A stretch of 64,000 nt of DNA from assembly GCA_910578885.1 (NCBI GenBank), contig CAJTSH010000008.1, positions 40,696 to 104,695 of the forward strand, written 5' to 3'. Positions 1 through 9,405 of this stretch are shown here, piece by piece (the stretch's first letter is position 1; each line of letters starts with the position of its first letter). The stretch is from an uncultured Lachnospiraceae bacterium. Lineage in GTDB: Bacteria; Bacillota; Clostridia; Lachnospirales; Lachnospiraceae. A program made the position numbers and the translations under genes. The notes beneath the pieces are model-generated. The model ran no database searches and was not told where the DNA came from. It saw only the letters and a program-made list of their open reading frames with translations.

Positions 1-1027
1 TGGTCTCTACCAAATCAAAACACTCCTGTGCATATTCTTTTTCTTCATCGCAAGGGCCCATAATCCATAGCTTTAAGTTCGGCTGCTTCTCCTTGGCATA
101 TCCGAATGCCTGTATCATAGTCTTTACATCTTTAATCGGCGTGACGCGCAGCACCGCTCCGATATTGATGATATCTTTCTCATCCTCCGTTTTCTCCGGC
201 AGATCGTTCAAACGCTCCACATTGATTCCGTTCGGCGTCACCAACGTTTTCTCCACCGGACAGCCAAGCTCGACTTGTAATTCCCTCGCATGTTCATACA
301 GACTGGTAACAAGATCCGCTTTCTCATACGCCAGCTTCGACATCTTGCGGAACTGCTCAATCCAGATGTTCTTATAGATTCCCTGCACCCACTTTGCTTT
401 GATCAGTTCCTCTTCCCGCTCTCTTGTATAAATTCCATGTTCTGAAATCAAGAGCCTGCATCCAAAGCGCTCCTTTGCCATGCTCCCCAGCACTCCTGCA
501 TATCCGGTGGACACGCAATGATATAAATCCGCTTTTGGAATGTCCATCTTTAAGGTAAAGCACAACGGCAGATAGATAGAACGCAGCGTCCACAAAAAGT
601 CGGAAAATACAATCTGGCTAAACTGTAAATTATAGCAATCGGACGCCGCACGGAAGAAATCCTCTCCCATCAAAAATTCATCTATCGACAGATCCTTTTT
701 CTGAAATAATTGGAATAACGTCTTCCAATGCACATCCTGATTTAAAATCAGGCTGCGCAATGCCTGATATTCCTTGTGATTCAGCTTAAGTCTTTTTCTG
801 TTTTTCTTTCTTACGCTCCAGTCATAATCATCCAGATACAGCTCATGTACCTCCGTGACATTCTCCGGAAACTCATATACAAACTTCCCTCTGATGGAAC
901 GGTTCGCTACAATTGTCAGTAAAATAAATTCCACATTTGGAAAGGATTTAATCAAACTGTGAATCCAACTGGATACACCGCCGATTACATAGGGATAACA
1001 TCCCTCCGCTACAATACATACCCTCAT
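1..1027 (-). CDS. pelF: PelF-like GT4 glycosyltransferase (3' end beyond window)
   Basis: The first ~340 codons are present and the C-terminus is off the left edge. The protein starts MRVCIVAEGCYPYVIGGVSS, the typical opening of PelF, the cytosolic GT4 (GT-B fold) glycosyltransferase that polymerises the Pel polysaccharide from UDP-sugars. Further in are a donor-domain start (VTPNGINVERL) and INIGAVLRVTPIKDVKTMIQA, characteristic of GT4 enzymes. It is the last gene of a minus-strand run whose other members look like PelD, PelE and large envelope proteins, starting 36 nt after the DUF2194-like gene. The family call is from motif memory; the operon context makes PelF more likely than a generic GT4. 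PelG (the MOP-family transporter) would be expected just outside the window. Confidence 0.85.
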   Translation of the reverse strand, partial: MRVCIVAEGCYPYVIGGVSSWIHSLIKSFPNVEFILLTIVANRSIRGKFVYEFPENVTEVHELYLDDYDWSVRKKNRKRLKLNHKEYQALRSLILNQDVHWKTLFQLFQKKDLSIDEFLMGEDFFRAASDCYNLQFSQIVFSDFLWTLRSIYLPLCFTLKMDIPKADLYHCVSTGYAGVLGSMAKERFGCRLLISEHGIYTREREEELIKAKWVQGIYKNIWIEQFRKMSKLAYEKADLVTSLYEHARELQVELGCPVEKTLVTPNGINVERLNDLPEKTEDEKDIINIGAVLRVTPIKDVKTMIQAFGYAKEKQPNLKLWIMGPCDEEKEYAQECFDLVET

Positions 1028-1063
1028 ACCATGCCCCTTTTCCATTGCCATGCCGCTTCGTTG

Positions 1064-2899
1064 TCAGTGATAGTAATACCGCTTGTCAGTATTTTGAAGC
1101 GTAAGCTCAACCTGATTTGACAAAGCCTTTACCAGATAAGCGCCCTCTTCTATTCTATCATATTCTGCCGCTTCTGCCGACACAATTTCTTCACCATGTG
1201 TACGCAAAAGAAACCATGCTTCCTCTCCGAAATTTTCAAGCTGCAGCTTTAGGACGTCTCCGTTTCTCTCTTCCGTATAGTCCAGCGCCAAAAATTCCCG
1301 AATCCGCTTGTCAGACTCTGCCAGCGTAGTCCCTTCAAACTTCTGATAGGCTTTCCAATAGGTGTCCGTATTGCTGGCAAATTTATCGTACAATTTCTCC
1401 CAGGAATCCTCATCACTTTCGGGATATGCGACGCGGCTGATATCCGTCAAAATGCTGGAATACGCCAATGCTGTTTCGATTGCATTCATTCGGATATTCT
1501 CTGAATAGGTGTGGTTGTATCCGTCATTCGTGGCGCTCTGCACTGTCACCCCATCGTCCGCATAGCCAACAAGCCTGCATGCCTTTTCATAATCCCGGTA
1601 CAGCGTCCTGACTTTTCCCAGAATGCTCTGCTGCAACGCCCCCGCAATCTCTGTATCTGTCAGCCTGCCCGGATAAAAGGACAGGATAGGATAATTCGGT
1701 ACAGTATTGGAAAGGAGCTTTTCATCCTGCCGCAGTTTTTCTGATATTTCCGTACCCGAATCACACGCACCGGACAATCCCGCCTCTGCATTCTGCTCCT
1801 GCAATAATTTCATGTAATAAATCACAGATTCTTTCTCAGGCTCAATCTCATCCTGATAATCTGTCTGCGGGCTAATCAGATATGTCAATTTGGCGTTGCT
1901 TCTCTGAGCCACCGTAGTAATTCCCGGCCAGACAATATCGCGGTATACCGCCTTTAAGGACTGGCTGTAGCGATTCATGATTTCCTCATTGTTCTCATTT
2001 GTGAATCCGGGATAATTGACCATTACCAGATTCTGCGCATTGATGACAGGATATATTTCATATGTTTCCATTTCGGTCATCATACCGTCCAAAAAACCAA
2101 TTCCGGCATTATCTGCCAGATAATCTCCGTTTACGGCAAAAATCCTTGCCGTCCCGATGCTGTTTCGCCAGATGACTGCCGGAAGATCTTCATTCTCCAC
2201 TTCCTGCTCATCCATATACGCCTCATCCAGCATTCCTACCATATAAGTTTTCGTACCCGAAGAGACGTGATACCAAGGCATATTCAGTTCCAGATCCTGT
2301 CTCTTTTCTTCCTCTTCATTGACAGCGATATAATATTTCTCCCCTCCGAGCAGTAAGCCCTCAAAGAGATGGATTCCCTCTACCTGAATCTGATTCGTCC
2401 TGATATATCTGATTCCAAGAAGCTGTCTTAAATCATCTTGCTCTCCTATAACGGAGCTGTCAGGCAGATTACAGAAAATCAGATTCATTCCTTGGTTCAC
2501 GAACTCTGTCAGCTTCTTTGTGTCTTTCTCGAAATCCAGATATGCAGAATCCAAAATCAAAACCTCCGGCATATCTTTTTCGTCTTCCAGAGAATATTCC
2601 GAAAGTGAACGGTATGTTTCCAAATAACGCTTCGTGTAAAATCCCCACTGGCTGACTACCGTCCCTGTGGACATGTCCTCACAGTCTCCGATATACACCG
2701 CATATCTTCCCGTCCTCTTTGCATCTTCGCGGGAAGCGGCAGATACATCCTCTGATGTGTATGCAGTTTTCGTCTTTTCTTCATATGTATTGATACTGTA
2801 ATGATTCCACCTATCCTTTACCACCTCAGGCACCTGAAACATAAACAGGAGAATAAGCATAATCATTGTTACAGTAAGGAAATTTCTACGGGATATCAT
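1064..2899 (-). CDS. DUF2194-like membrane-anchored protein of Pel cluster
   Basis: 611 aa with an N-terminal membrane anchor (about residues 8-25, rich in Leu/Met/Ile) and a large outside domain. The domain has Rossmann/amidotransferase-like stretches (RYAVYIGDCED, EVLILDSAYLDF, NLIFCNLPDSS) and a later region (VMVNYPGFTNENNEE, LTYLISPQTDYQ) that could be a (beta/alpha) barrel of the deacetylase/hydrolase type. I associate this architecture with DUF2194 proteins found beside pelF/pelG in Firmicutes, where they may replace the PelA deacetylase/hydrolase; this is inference. Its start overlaps the upstream 839-aa gene by 14 nt, so the two are translationally coupled. Confidence 0.6.
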   Translation of the reverse strand: MISRRNFLTVTMIMLILLFMFQVPEVVKDRWNHYSINTYEEKTKTAYTSEDVSAASREDAKRTGRYAVYIGDCEDMSTGTVVSQWGFYTKRYLETYRSLSEYSLEDEKDMPEVLILDSAYLDFEKDTKKLTEFVNQGMNLIFCNLPDSSVIGEQDDLRQLLGIRYIRTNQIQVEGIHLFEGLLLGGEKYYIAVNEEEEKRQDLELNMPWYHVSSGTKTYMVGMLDEAYMDEQEVENEDLPAVIWRNSIGTARIFAVNGDYLADNAGIGFLDGMMTEMETYEIYPVINAQNLVMVNYPGFTNENNEEIMNRYSQSLKAVYRDIVWPGITTVAQRSNAKLTYLISPQTDYQDEIEPEKESVIYYMKLLQEQNAEAGLSGACDSGTEISEKLRQDEKLLSNTVPNYPILSFYPGRLTDTEIAGALQQSILGKVRTLYRDYEKACRLVGYADDGVTVQSATNDGYNHTYSENIRMNAIETALAYSSILTDISRVAYPESDEDSWEKLYDKFASNTDTYWKAYQKFEGTTLAESDKRIREFLALDYTEERNGDVLKLQLENFGEEAWFLLRTHGEEIVSAEAAEYDRIEEGAYLVKALSNQVELTLQNTDKRYYYH

Positions 2900-5396
2900 T
2901 TCCGGGTTCCTCCTCCTGCCGATGCTCCATCATGTTATAACCATAATTTATCGAAAAATTATACAGACTGTAATCGTTCTGCTCGATACTGTAGCAGACA
3001 AAGTCTTCCGTTTCATAGTACACTTCCATCTCATTGGGGTAAAGCTCCATAAACTTCTGCGCCCAATAGTACATTCTGGACATTTCAATCCAGCGGTTCT
3101 CCCCCTGATACATAGAGATGCCCCTTGCGGGCGGAAGCGCCCTTTTTGCCCCTTCTTCGGAAATGTACTGACCGCTGTTTTCATAGGAAACCGAATAGTC
3201 CAAGGGCTTCTTTTCTATGAAGAAATATACCATATGCGTCGGCATCGTTATGGTACTGTACCCTCCGGAATACTCCATTCCACCAAGGAAGGTACTGACC
3301 TCATAGTGATACCCATAATCCTCGACCATTCGAAGCTCGTCATTTGCAGAACAGATTGTCCATGTCCCATCCGGATTATCATGAAGGATATTGGTGAGGC
3401 AGGTAATTGCCTCATTCGTCTGCAATGCGCTTATGATTCTAGGCTCCTTCATTAAATCTTCCTGCACAATATATGCGCCTGCTGCTCCAACCAAAAGCAG
3501 GGAAACCAGATTCATCAGCCATTTTTTCTTCATCCACCCAAATAAAAGCTGTAAAATGCCGTCCGCGCAAAAGCTCCAGACAATTACAATCGTATAGGCA
3601 TAGAAAATGCAGGTTCGTATCGCATCCATCAGCGCCGGAATCCCAATCCTTGACGCTCCTAACAGAATAGACATGAATACCATAAATGCGGCGGCAGATA
3701 AAAATCTTGCGGCATAATCCGTCTGCCTCAAAAGGAAGAACAGAATCGCCAGAATTCCCAGAACTGCAATGGAAATAAAGACTGCCCACTGATAGATCAG
3801 CCTGTCTCCCGGAATCAGATAAGTCACCATCGCATCCCAGACGGCCCGAAATACCCGTTCACCGATACTCTTTAGCCTGTCAAGCAGCGGAGGCTTAGGC
3901 CCTACAGGCTGTGATTTTTGCGCCATATGCTCCGGAGCGTTTCCTGGCGCCGTCTCCGGCTGCGGCTGTATTCCATTTCCGGCTCCCTTTCCTTCTCCGG
4001 ATGCCGTTTCCGTTCCCAGAGCCATTCCGCTTCCTGCCACTGACTCTGTTCCCGTCTCCGTTCCATTGCCGGCTATTGCCTCGGTTCCCTGTCCTTCTTC
4101 TGTTTCCGCCTGATTTTCGTTCTCCGTATCCTCGTCCTCTGAGTCAGAGGCATTGTCCGAACCGCCGCCGGTAATGACATTCATGCCCCATCCCAGCGAG
4201 CCCTGCAGCGGCGTTCCGGTCGCAAAAGCAATTCCCATCGGAAGTACCGCAATGAAAATCGACAAAATTCCCGCCAGCATAATTCTCCCAAAATACTGCT
4301 TCCGAAACAACCGGAAAAAATATCCTACCGCAATCCCAATACAGAATAACCCGGCAATCATCGTATCATAGAAATGTGCCGCCAAGGTCATGGAAAAACT
4401 GATAACAAATCCGGCAAGATACCAGTTCGCATACTTCTTTTCCTGCTTATTCTCCTCCTTATCCTCTCTCTCCTCTTTCTCTTTCTTTTCCTTCTCCAGT
4501 TCCTGATGTTTCCTCTCAAAAAAAGCGAACAGGAAGTAGATGGAGGGAAGAATAAACAGCATGCCAAATTCCTGCGGCAGCGAACTGTAAAAACGGGTGT
4601 AAGTATTGGAACTAAAAATTCCAACCGTCGTATAGATTCCCACTCCAAGATATGCCGTGTATTTTGACTTACAGCACACCCGGATAAACGCGAGAAGAAT
4701 ATAGTGTATCATCATGGTCTGCACCAGCCAGAACAGCCGCAGCAGTACATATGTCTCAATCCCGAATACCGCATGGAGATAGTAGACAACACAGTGGAAA
4801 CCAAACGGATACACGCCTGCGACAAATAACTGATCTTTTCCCAGATAATTGATCCAGTAGTTATGCACCGGGATATCCGACGCACAATATCCGTAATTTG
4901 TCACTGCATTCGTTCCGTAGAGATACAAAAGCAGCGCCGTTAAACCAATTACCAGAACAACGTCCAGAAAGTTCCGTCTCAGTCTGATAAATGCCGCACG
5001 AATCCCTCTCTTTAAAAATCTGTCCATGCGCATTCCGATTCGGTGTAAAAAGAGACGGGCTCCTAACTGCCCGCCCGCCAGACGCTTTAGGGTTTCGATT
5101 GCCGACAGCGCCGCGCGCAAAGGCTTTTTCTGATGAAGGACGGCATATGCCGCCAGAAATGGTCCCAGCGTAAACAGCCACAGCGTAACGGGATTTGAAA
5201 TATGTAAAAGCTGCAGCAGGAAAACCAGATTCATCATATAGAAATTGCCCGCCATCTGATAAGCCATAAACCGCACAGAAAATTTCTGATTTCTGATTCT
5301 GGAGTAAAATAAAAGCGCAGGCAATAACAGCGTCATAACCGAATATGCTCCAAATATCTTTATAAACTGCAAAACGGTAAGCAATTTCATTGACAC
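2886..5396 (-). CDS. Large polytopic membrane protein of Pel cluster
   Basis: About 836 aa from a GTG at 5396, preferred over the in-frame GTG at 5405 because AAGGAGG sits about 8 nt before 5396 and overlaps the earlier codon. There are many hydrophobic segments: roughly ten in the first half, an acidic/basic linker near residue 310 (EKEKKEKEEREDKEENKQEK), then a low-complexity Gly/Thr/Glu/Ala-rich insert of about 90 residues, more helices, and a soluble C-terminal domain of ~200 residues. The topology (helices, large outside loop, C-terminal domain) recalls GT-C-type or polysaccharide-assembly proteins, but I recognise no catalytic motif. It sits between PelE-like and DUF2194-like genes, so a role in exopolysaccharide synthesis or transport is inferred from position. 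Confidence 0.6.
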   Translation of the reverse strand: MSMKLLTVLQFIKIFGAYSVMTLLLPALLFYSRIRNQKFSVRFMAYQMAGNFYMMNLVFLLQLLHISNPVTLWLFTLGPFLAAYAVLHQKKPLRAALSAIETLKRLAGGQLGARLFLHRIGMRMDRFLKRGIRAAFIRLRRNFLDVVLVIGLTALLLYLYGTNAVTNYGYCASDIPVHNYWINYLGKDQLFVAGVYPFGFHCVVYYLHAVFGIETYVLLRLFWLVQTMMIHYILLAFIRVCCKSKYTAYLGVGIYTTVGIFSSNTYTRFYSSLPQEFGMLFILPSIYFLFAFFERKHQELEKEKKEKEEREDKEENKQEKKYANWYLAGFVISFSMTLAAHFYDTMIAGLFCIGIAVGYFFRLFRKQYFGRIMLAGILSIFIAVLPMGIAFATGTPLQGSLGWGMNVITGGGSDNASDSEDEDTENENQAETEEGQGTEAIAGNGTETGTESVAGSGMALGTETASGEGKGAGNGIQPQPETAPGNAPEHMAQKSQPVGPKPPLLDRLKSIGERVFRAVWDAMVTYLIPGDRLIYQWAVFISIAVLGILAILFFLLRQTDYAARFLSAAAFMVFMSILLGASRIGIPALMDAIRTCIFYAYTIVIVWSFCADGILQLLFGWMKKKWLMNLVSLLLVGAAGAYIVQEDLMKEPRIISALQTNEAITCLTNILHDNPDGTWTICSANDELRMVEDYGYHYEVSTFLGGMEYSGGYSTITMPTHMVYFFIEKKPLDYSVSYENSGQYISEEGAKRALPPARGISMYQGENRWIEMSRMYYWAQKFMELYPNEMEVYYETEDFVCYSIEQNDYSLYNFSINYGYNMMEHRQEEEPGNDIP

Positions 5397-5409
5397 TGTT
5401 ATCACCTCC

Positions 5410-6351
5410 TTAACTAAATATACGTATTAACTCCAATGTCTCTTTATCAATTACAATCTTCGACTGTTTAAGCTGTTCAAGAACCTGAAAAAATTTCTCT
5501 CTCCGCCCAGTCGTAAAATACAGCTTCAATCTGCAAGTATAGGCAGACAGCGCTTTCGGATACTGTTCAAACGCCCGGCCGCACCATTTTTCCATTTCAG
5601 CAAAATCTCTGATGTCCAAAAGCCGCAGACAAATCCACTCATAATACTCACTGGTCAGCTTTTGCTTATCTTTCCCGTACAAGGATTCTCCCGCCTTAGC
5701 CAGAATATGAACAAAATTCTCCTGCTCCATCTCTAGAAAAATCTTCTGTTCTAACACGCTGTTCATATACGTAATCAAAAACAGCTCATAATCGGTCTGA
5801 TTCTCGTCTTCCTGCTCTATTTCCGCGCACATTTTCTGCACATTGACACGGAAATTGTTCAGCTCATCCTGCAGAACGGACGCCGCATAATGGGATGTCT
5901 CCGAATCCTTACTGTTCAGCGCAAGGGCAATTGATGACAGTGAATTCTGGATATCCCCCCGGATTACATTTAACATCAGCGTCCTTAAGCTGCCCTTATC
6001 GCTTACCGCAATTGCTTCTTCAAGCGGAACCATATTCCTCTCACGCTCCTCGTCTGCATGTACATGAGTCTCCACACGTTCCTTGCTGAATACAACATCC
6101 TCTAAATCTACATCCTGCCGGAACAACAGCAGATGCAGAAGCTGCGTCGCAAGGAAATAGCAGGGACCGATTACCGGACAAAGCAGCATGACAATTCCTT
6201 TCAGCACATAAGTTTCCCAATCCTTTTCATTCACTTCTTGTCCCTTTTTTTTCAGAACTCTTTTCCTGATACATACGCCCCATAAAAGATATCCCGCCGA
6301 AACAATCGCGCTGCTTACTATCAGAAGCCAAAAAATCATCATTCTACTCAT
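5410..6351 (-). CDS. pelE: PelE-like membrane protein with helical-repeat domain
   Basis: 313 aa with two N-terminal hydrophobic segments (about residues 5-28 and 48-75) followed by a soluble helical region. The C-terminal third has the spacing of TPR-like repeats (LRLLDIRDFAEMEKWCGRAFE, SAYTCRLKLYFTTGRREKFF). Membrane anchor plus TPR fits PelE, the inner-membrane scaffold that works with PelD and PelG. Its start overlaps the stop of the pelD-like gene (ATGA, 6348-6351), the tight coupling expected of pelD-pelE. Sequence identity to characterised PelE is likely low, so the name rests on architecture and order. Confidence 0.6.
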   Translation of the reverse strand: MSRMMIFWLLIVSSAIVSAGYLLWGVCIRKRVLKKKGQEVNEKDWETYVLKGIVMLLCPVIGPCYFLATQLLHLLLFRQDVDLEDVVFSKERVETHVHADEERERNMVPLEEAIAVSDKGSLRTLMLNVIRGDIQNSLSSIALALNSKDSETSHYAASVLQDELNNFRVNVQKMCAEIEQEDENQTDYELFLITYMNSVLEQKIFLEMEQENFVHILAKAGESLYGKDKQKLTSEYYEWICLRLLDIRDFAEMEKWCGRAFEQYPKALSAYTCRLKLYFTTGRREKFFQVLEQLKQSKIVIDKETLELIRIFS

Positions 6352-8531
6352 GCACTCGTTCCCTCCCGAATCCAGCTTGCATATCCGGTTTCCATAAAAC
6401 GTTTGATTACATAGTCTGCATCCTTGTCATCTGTATTGCTCAAAAGGGCGTATAAATGGTTGTCTGCCATTTTTCCCAAATAATCTGTCTGCCGCATCAG
6501 TTTTCCCAATGCCTCTCCAGCCTCTTCAAATTTCTCATCCTTCACTTCAATCTGTAAGATGGTACACTCTGTCAGCCCTTTTCGTTTAGCTCCAAGGTAA
6601 GCCTCCACCAGAGAGGTAAATGCTCCTGTATCCAAAATATTCGTGCCTTTCACATAACGCTGATTTTCCAGCGCTTCCAGATAGCGGTTGGCGCGCAGCA
6701 CCGCATTCTGTATCAGATAACCGATTACAACCAGCATATTCGCCTGACTTAACGTCATGCGCTCCCAAGGTATTCCCCATACCATCAGAATCAGCTGCAT
6801 CTCGTCTTCCGAATAGATTGCATCCGCCATCAGAGGGTAGCGCTCGTCCATGTTCTTATTGACGTATACGCTTTTCTCTTTCAGCTTGTCATACATTTCA
6901 CCAAACTTCGTATACTCAATGGAATTGCCCAGCTCTCTGGCTTTTGCGGATGTAGAAGAAAACAGTCTCGCATAGGAACGGTTCGCCACCGTATAAATTG
7001 CCACATCCTTACTTCCTATCAGTCTGGAAAGGATTTCTGCCGCATAGAACAATACCTCCGAAGGTTCATACTGCTCAAGGCTGGAGGTGATTTCATAAAT
7101 CTTGCCAAAGCTGTCGTTCTGATTCACAATCTGTATTTCCAAAACATTCTTCATCCGCACATTACTGTTATTGATATCCTGAATGTCATCCAACTGCCCG
7201 GACAGATAGTCGATTTCCTGCTCATTTTCTCCCCTGACTGCCTGTAACTGGTCTCTCATATAACCTACGATCAATCCCAGAATAAATAACTGTGCAATCC
7301 AGACATATGTATTATAGTCCAGCATGACATCCAGACCCGACCGGTTATACATCTGTCTGAAGCAGTAGCCCGCTACTGCCAGAATAGCGGAAAAGGTCGC
7401 CTGCTGCTGCCCGTATATAATAGCAAACAACAGCACATAGAGCAGATAAAAATCCAAGTTGGCGAAATACTCGCTTCCCACCGCCCGGTTATTCAGCATA
7501 AAAAACGGGATAAAACAAACCATGTTTTCCGCATACGGAACAATTGCACGAAAGATTGTCCCCATACTTTGCCGCCATCTGTCCCAAGTTCCCTTGCCGG
7601 TATCGCCTTCCTGCATATAGCTTCCCTTATGGCGCTTCACGTATTTCACAGTCTTTTTTACGACTTCTGCAGCCGGATGAAAAATCTGCAAATGAAATTC
7701 CTCTGCAAACGCCCGATTAGACAGTACAACCCGGAAGGTTTCTCCCACTGTATTATCAATAAGCTCTATCTCTTCCCCCATCTCCTGCCGGATCAGTTCC
7801 GCCAGTTCCATTTCGCTGAGGACCTCGCCGGAAGAAATATGATAAAGCTCCCTCTTCGTTTCTTCCGCAGTCATCGCCTGATAGATGAACTCTACCGCAT
7901 CATCCATATAGAGCATGGAAAATATCTGTTTCTTACTTGCCTGTATCCTGCCCGTGCGGATCGCTTCTATACACATTTTGGTACAGATATCCGGCTCCTC
8001 TTTCATCTTCTTATCCGGAACATCATATAAATGATCCAGCCGGAGCACAATCGTATCCAGACTCATCGTCCGCCCGTAATTCCGGCAGATATTTTCCCCC
8101 TGTGCGATTGTCATGCTGCGAAAACCAATTGCCGACGTCTCTACCTCCTCTTCAATATCACAATAAAATGATTCTGAATATACCTCTCCGGACGACAGAT
8201 AAATCAACCTTCCTTTTTTCATGGTCGCAAATGAGGTCATGACATTTTGCAGCCCCGCCAGATACCGAACCGATTCTTTTCGCGCGTCCGACCAGTTAAA
8301 GTTGGAATCATATGCACCAAAAAAAATCGTTATATCCGGATTCACACTGTCAAAAATCTCTTTCAGACAATCGCAATCATAGGGAAAACGATATTTTTCA
8401 TAGGCATTCTCGTAGGAACTGTCCGGAGTCTTGCTTCCCGTCAGAATATAAGTACGATGCCCCTCTTTATTCAGTTTGTTCAACATTGTATTCATCAAAT
8501 GATTGCTACCGCCCACCAATAAAATATCCAT
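6348..8531 (-). CDS. pelD: PelD-like c-di-GMP receptor with N-terminal SDR-like domain
   Basis: 727 aa in three parts. Residues ~1-290 are an extended-SDR/NAD-epimerase-like domain (MDILLVGGSNHL, YLSSGEVYSE), but the usual catalytic YxxxK is replaced (GFRSMTIAQGEN), so it is probably not a standard epimerase. Residues ~325-430 carry about four membrane helices and a following coiled coil. The rest is a GAF-like domain followed by a degenerate GGDEF domain in which the c-di-GMP inhibitory site RxxD is kept (MRQTDYLG). After exactly five residues comes ADNHL in place of GGDEF. This is the PelD design: a catalytically dead receptor that binds c-di-GMP and activates polymer synthesis. It starts 7 nt after the PqqD-like gene. 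Confidence 0.75.
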   Translation of the reverse strand: MDILLVGGSNHLMNTMLNKLNKEGHRTYILTGSKTPDSSYENAYEKYRFPYDCDCLKEIFDSVNPDITIFFGAYDSNFNWSDARKESVRYLAGLQNVMTSFATMKKGRLIYLSSGEVYSESFYCDIEEEVETSAIGFRSMTIAQGENICRNYGRTMSLDTIVLRLDHLYDVPDKKMKEEPDICTKMCIEAIRTGRIQASKKQIFSMLYMDDAVEFIYQAMTAEETKRELYHISSGEVLSEMELAELIRQEMGEEIELIDNTVGETFRVVLSNRAFAEEFHLQIFHPAAEVVKKTVKYVKRHKGSYMQEGDTGKGTWDRWRQSMGTIFRAIVPYAENMVCFIPFFMLNNRAVGSEYFANLDFYLLYVLLFAIIYGQQQATFSAILAVAGYCFRQMYNRSGLDVMLDYNTYVWIAQLFILGLIVGYMRDQLQAVRGENEQEIDYLSGQLDDIQDINNSNVRMKNVLEIQIVNQNDSFGKIYEITSSLEQYEPSEVLFYAAEILSRLIGSKDVAIYTVANRSYARLFSSTSAKARELGNSIEYTKFGEMYDKLKEKSVYVNKNMDERYPLMADAIYSEDEMQLILMVWGIPWERMTLSQANMLVVIGYLIQNAVLRANRYLEALENQRYVKGTNILDTGAFTSLVEAYLGAKRKGLTECTILQIEVKDEKFEEAGEALGKLMRQTDYLGKMADNHLYALLSNTDDKDADYVIKRFMETGYASWIREGTSA

Positions 8532-8538
8532 TTCTCAC

Positions 8539-8805
8539 CTACTCCATCCATTCTTTCATTCCCTGCTTCTGCAGTTGGAGAACAAACTGCCTGATATCTT
8601 CCGCCGCTTCCGATAACGGAATCTGAAATTGACGGTGAAATTCTTCTGCAATCTGTTCCATTGTATCGCCTGCCTGCAGCCGCTTCCAGATTTCCGCTCC
8701 TGATTCATTTAATTCTACAGGCTGAATATAGTCCTTTCCTGACTGTTCCATGTTCAGCAGCCAATAACAGCCTGCCGCATGACGCAGTTGATACTTCTCC
8801 CTCAT
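8539..8805 (-). CDS. PqqD-like (RRE) small protein
   Basis: 88 aa with the PqqD/RiPP-recognition-element layout: a beta-rich start (YQLRHAAGCYWLLN), the conserved IQPVELNESGAEIWKRL, then a two-helix region (MEQIAEEFHRQFQIPLSEAAEDIRQFVLQLQKQGM). PqqD domains bind leader peptides and hand them to modifying enzymes. A good ribosome site (AAGGAG) precedes the ATG. It lies 36 nt after the peptidase gene and 7 nt before the pelD-like gene, so it should be on the same transcript as the Pel genes. A second PqqD domain is fused to an HprK-like domain in the divergent gene. No precursor peptide was found nearby, so the substrate is unknown. Confidence 0.7.
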   Translation of the reverse strand: MREKYQLRHAAGCYWLLNMEQSGKDYIQPVELNESGAEIWKRLQAGDTMEQIAEEFHRQFQIPLSEAAEDIRQFVLQLQKQGMKEWME

Positions 8806-8841
8806 GATGTCTTCTCCTTATTTCAGTATAACATATATCTG

Positions 8842-9282
8842 CTATTTCCTTATCATTTTTTTCAAAAAATGAATTATCACCGCTATCCTATGCCGCATTG
8901 GACGCATCCACAGCCAAAGCCCGCTGCAGAACCGATAGATTGGATGACGCACCGAAATTCTTCTGCCCTTCCGGACAAACGCCTCTAAAATACCCAGCAC
9001 CTGCTCCTGGTGCAGCGGCCCCTCCACTTCTGTCTGATTATCGCCTACCATATACAATCCTTCCGGCCTTACCTTCCACAGGCGATGAAGCACCAACAGA
9101 CGATTTTTTCTCCGATACAATACGACCTGTCCCCGCCGCAGCTTGTTCCCATCCGCAGGCGCTATTACCGCCTCGTCTCTGTCCGGTACGAACATCGGAT
9201 ACATGCTGTAGCCCTGCGGCTTAATCTGTATGGTATAACCGTCTCTCAATAACTGCTCAATGTCAATCTGTTCCTCTGCCAT
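8842..9282 (-). CDS. S24/S26-type peptidase (signal-peptidase-like)
   Basis: About 146 aa from ATG 9282; an upstream in-frame ATG at 9330 lies only a few bases from the -10 element and has no ribosome site. The motif IKPQGYSMYPMFVPDRDEAVI contains the GxSMxP serine of signal peptidase I/LexA-like proteases. VLYRRKNRLLVLHRLWKV holds the region where a Lys or His base is expected, and MVGDNQTEVEGPLHQEQVLG is the typical S26 'GDN' box. A hydrophobic stretch lies near the C-terminus (about IAVIIHFLKKMI). Such short S24/S26 peptidases accompany PqqD-like proteins in several peptide-maturation loci and probably cleave a leader or signal peptide. It is the first gene of the minus-strand operon running into pelD. 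Confidence 0.7.
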   Translation of the reverse strand: MAEEQIDIEQLLRDGYTIQIKPQGYSMYPMFVPDRDEAVIAPADGNKLRRGQVVLYRRKNRLLVLHRLWKVRPEGLYMVGDNQTEVEGPLHQEQVLGILEAFVRKGRRISVRHPIYRFCSGLWLWMRPMRHRIAVIIHFLKKMIRK

Positions 9283-9331
9283 AATTGTTTTCTCTGTTCC
9301 TTTGTTTTCTGCTTTAAAACGATAAAGCATT

Positions 9332-9370
9332 TGCTATTATAGCATTTTTTATTTAGAAATGCTATAATAA
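9332..9370. promoter_or_regulatory. Divergent extended -10 promoters in a palindromic repeat
   Basis: The gap between the peptidase and PqqD-HprK genes carries two oppositely directed TGCTATAAT boxes (extended -10, TGnTATAAT): plus-strand TATAAT at 9363-9368 and minus-strand TATAAT at 9336-9341. Neither has a good -35, which fits extended -10 promoters. TGCTAT-T-ATAGCA (9332-9344) is a palindrome, and TGCTATAATA is repeated at 9360-9369. A regulator bound there would control both directions at once. Confidence 0.6.
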
Positions 9371-9405
9371 CCGCAAGAAATATTCGGAAAGGTATGGTTT
9401 TTACT

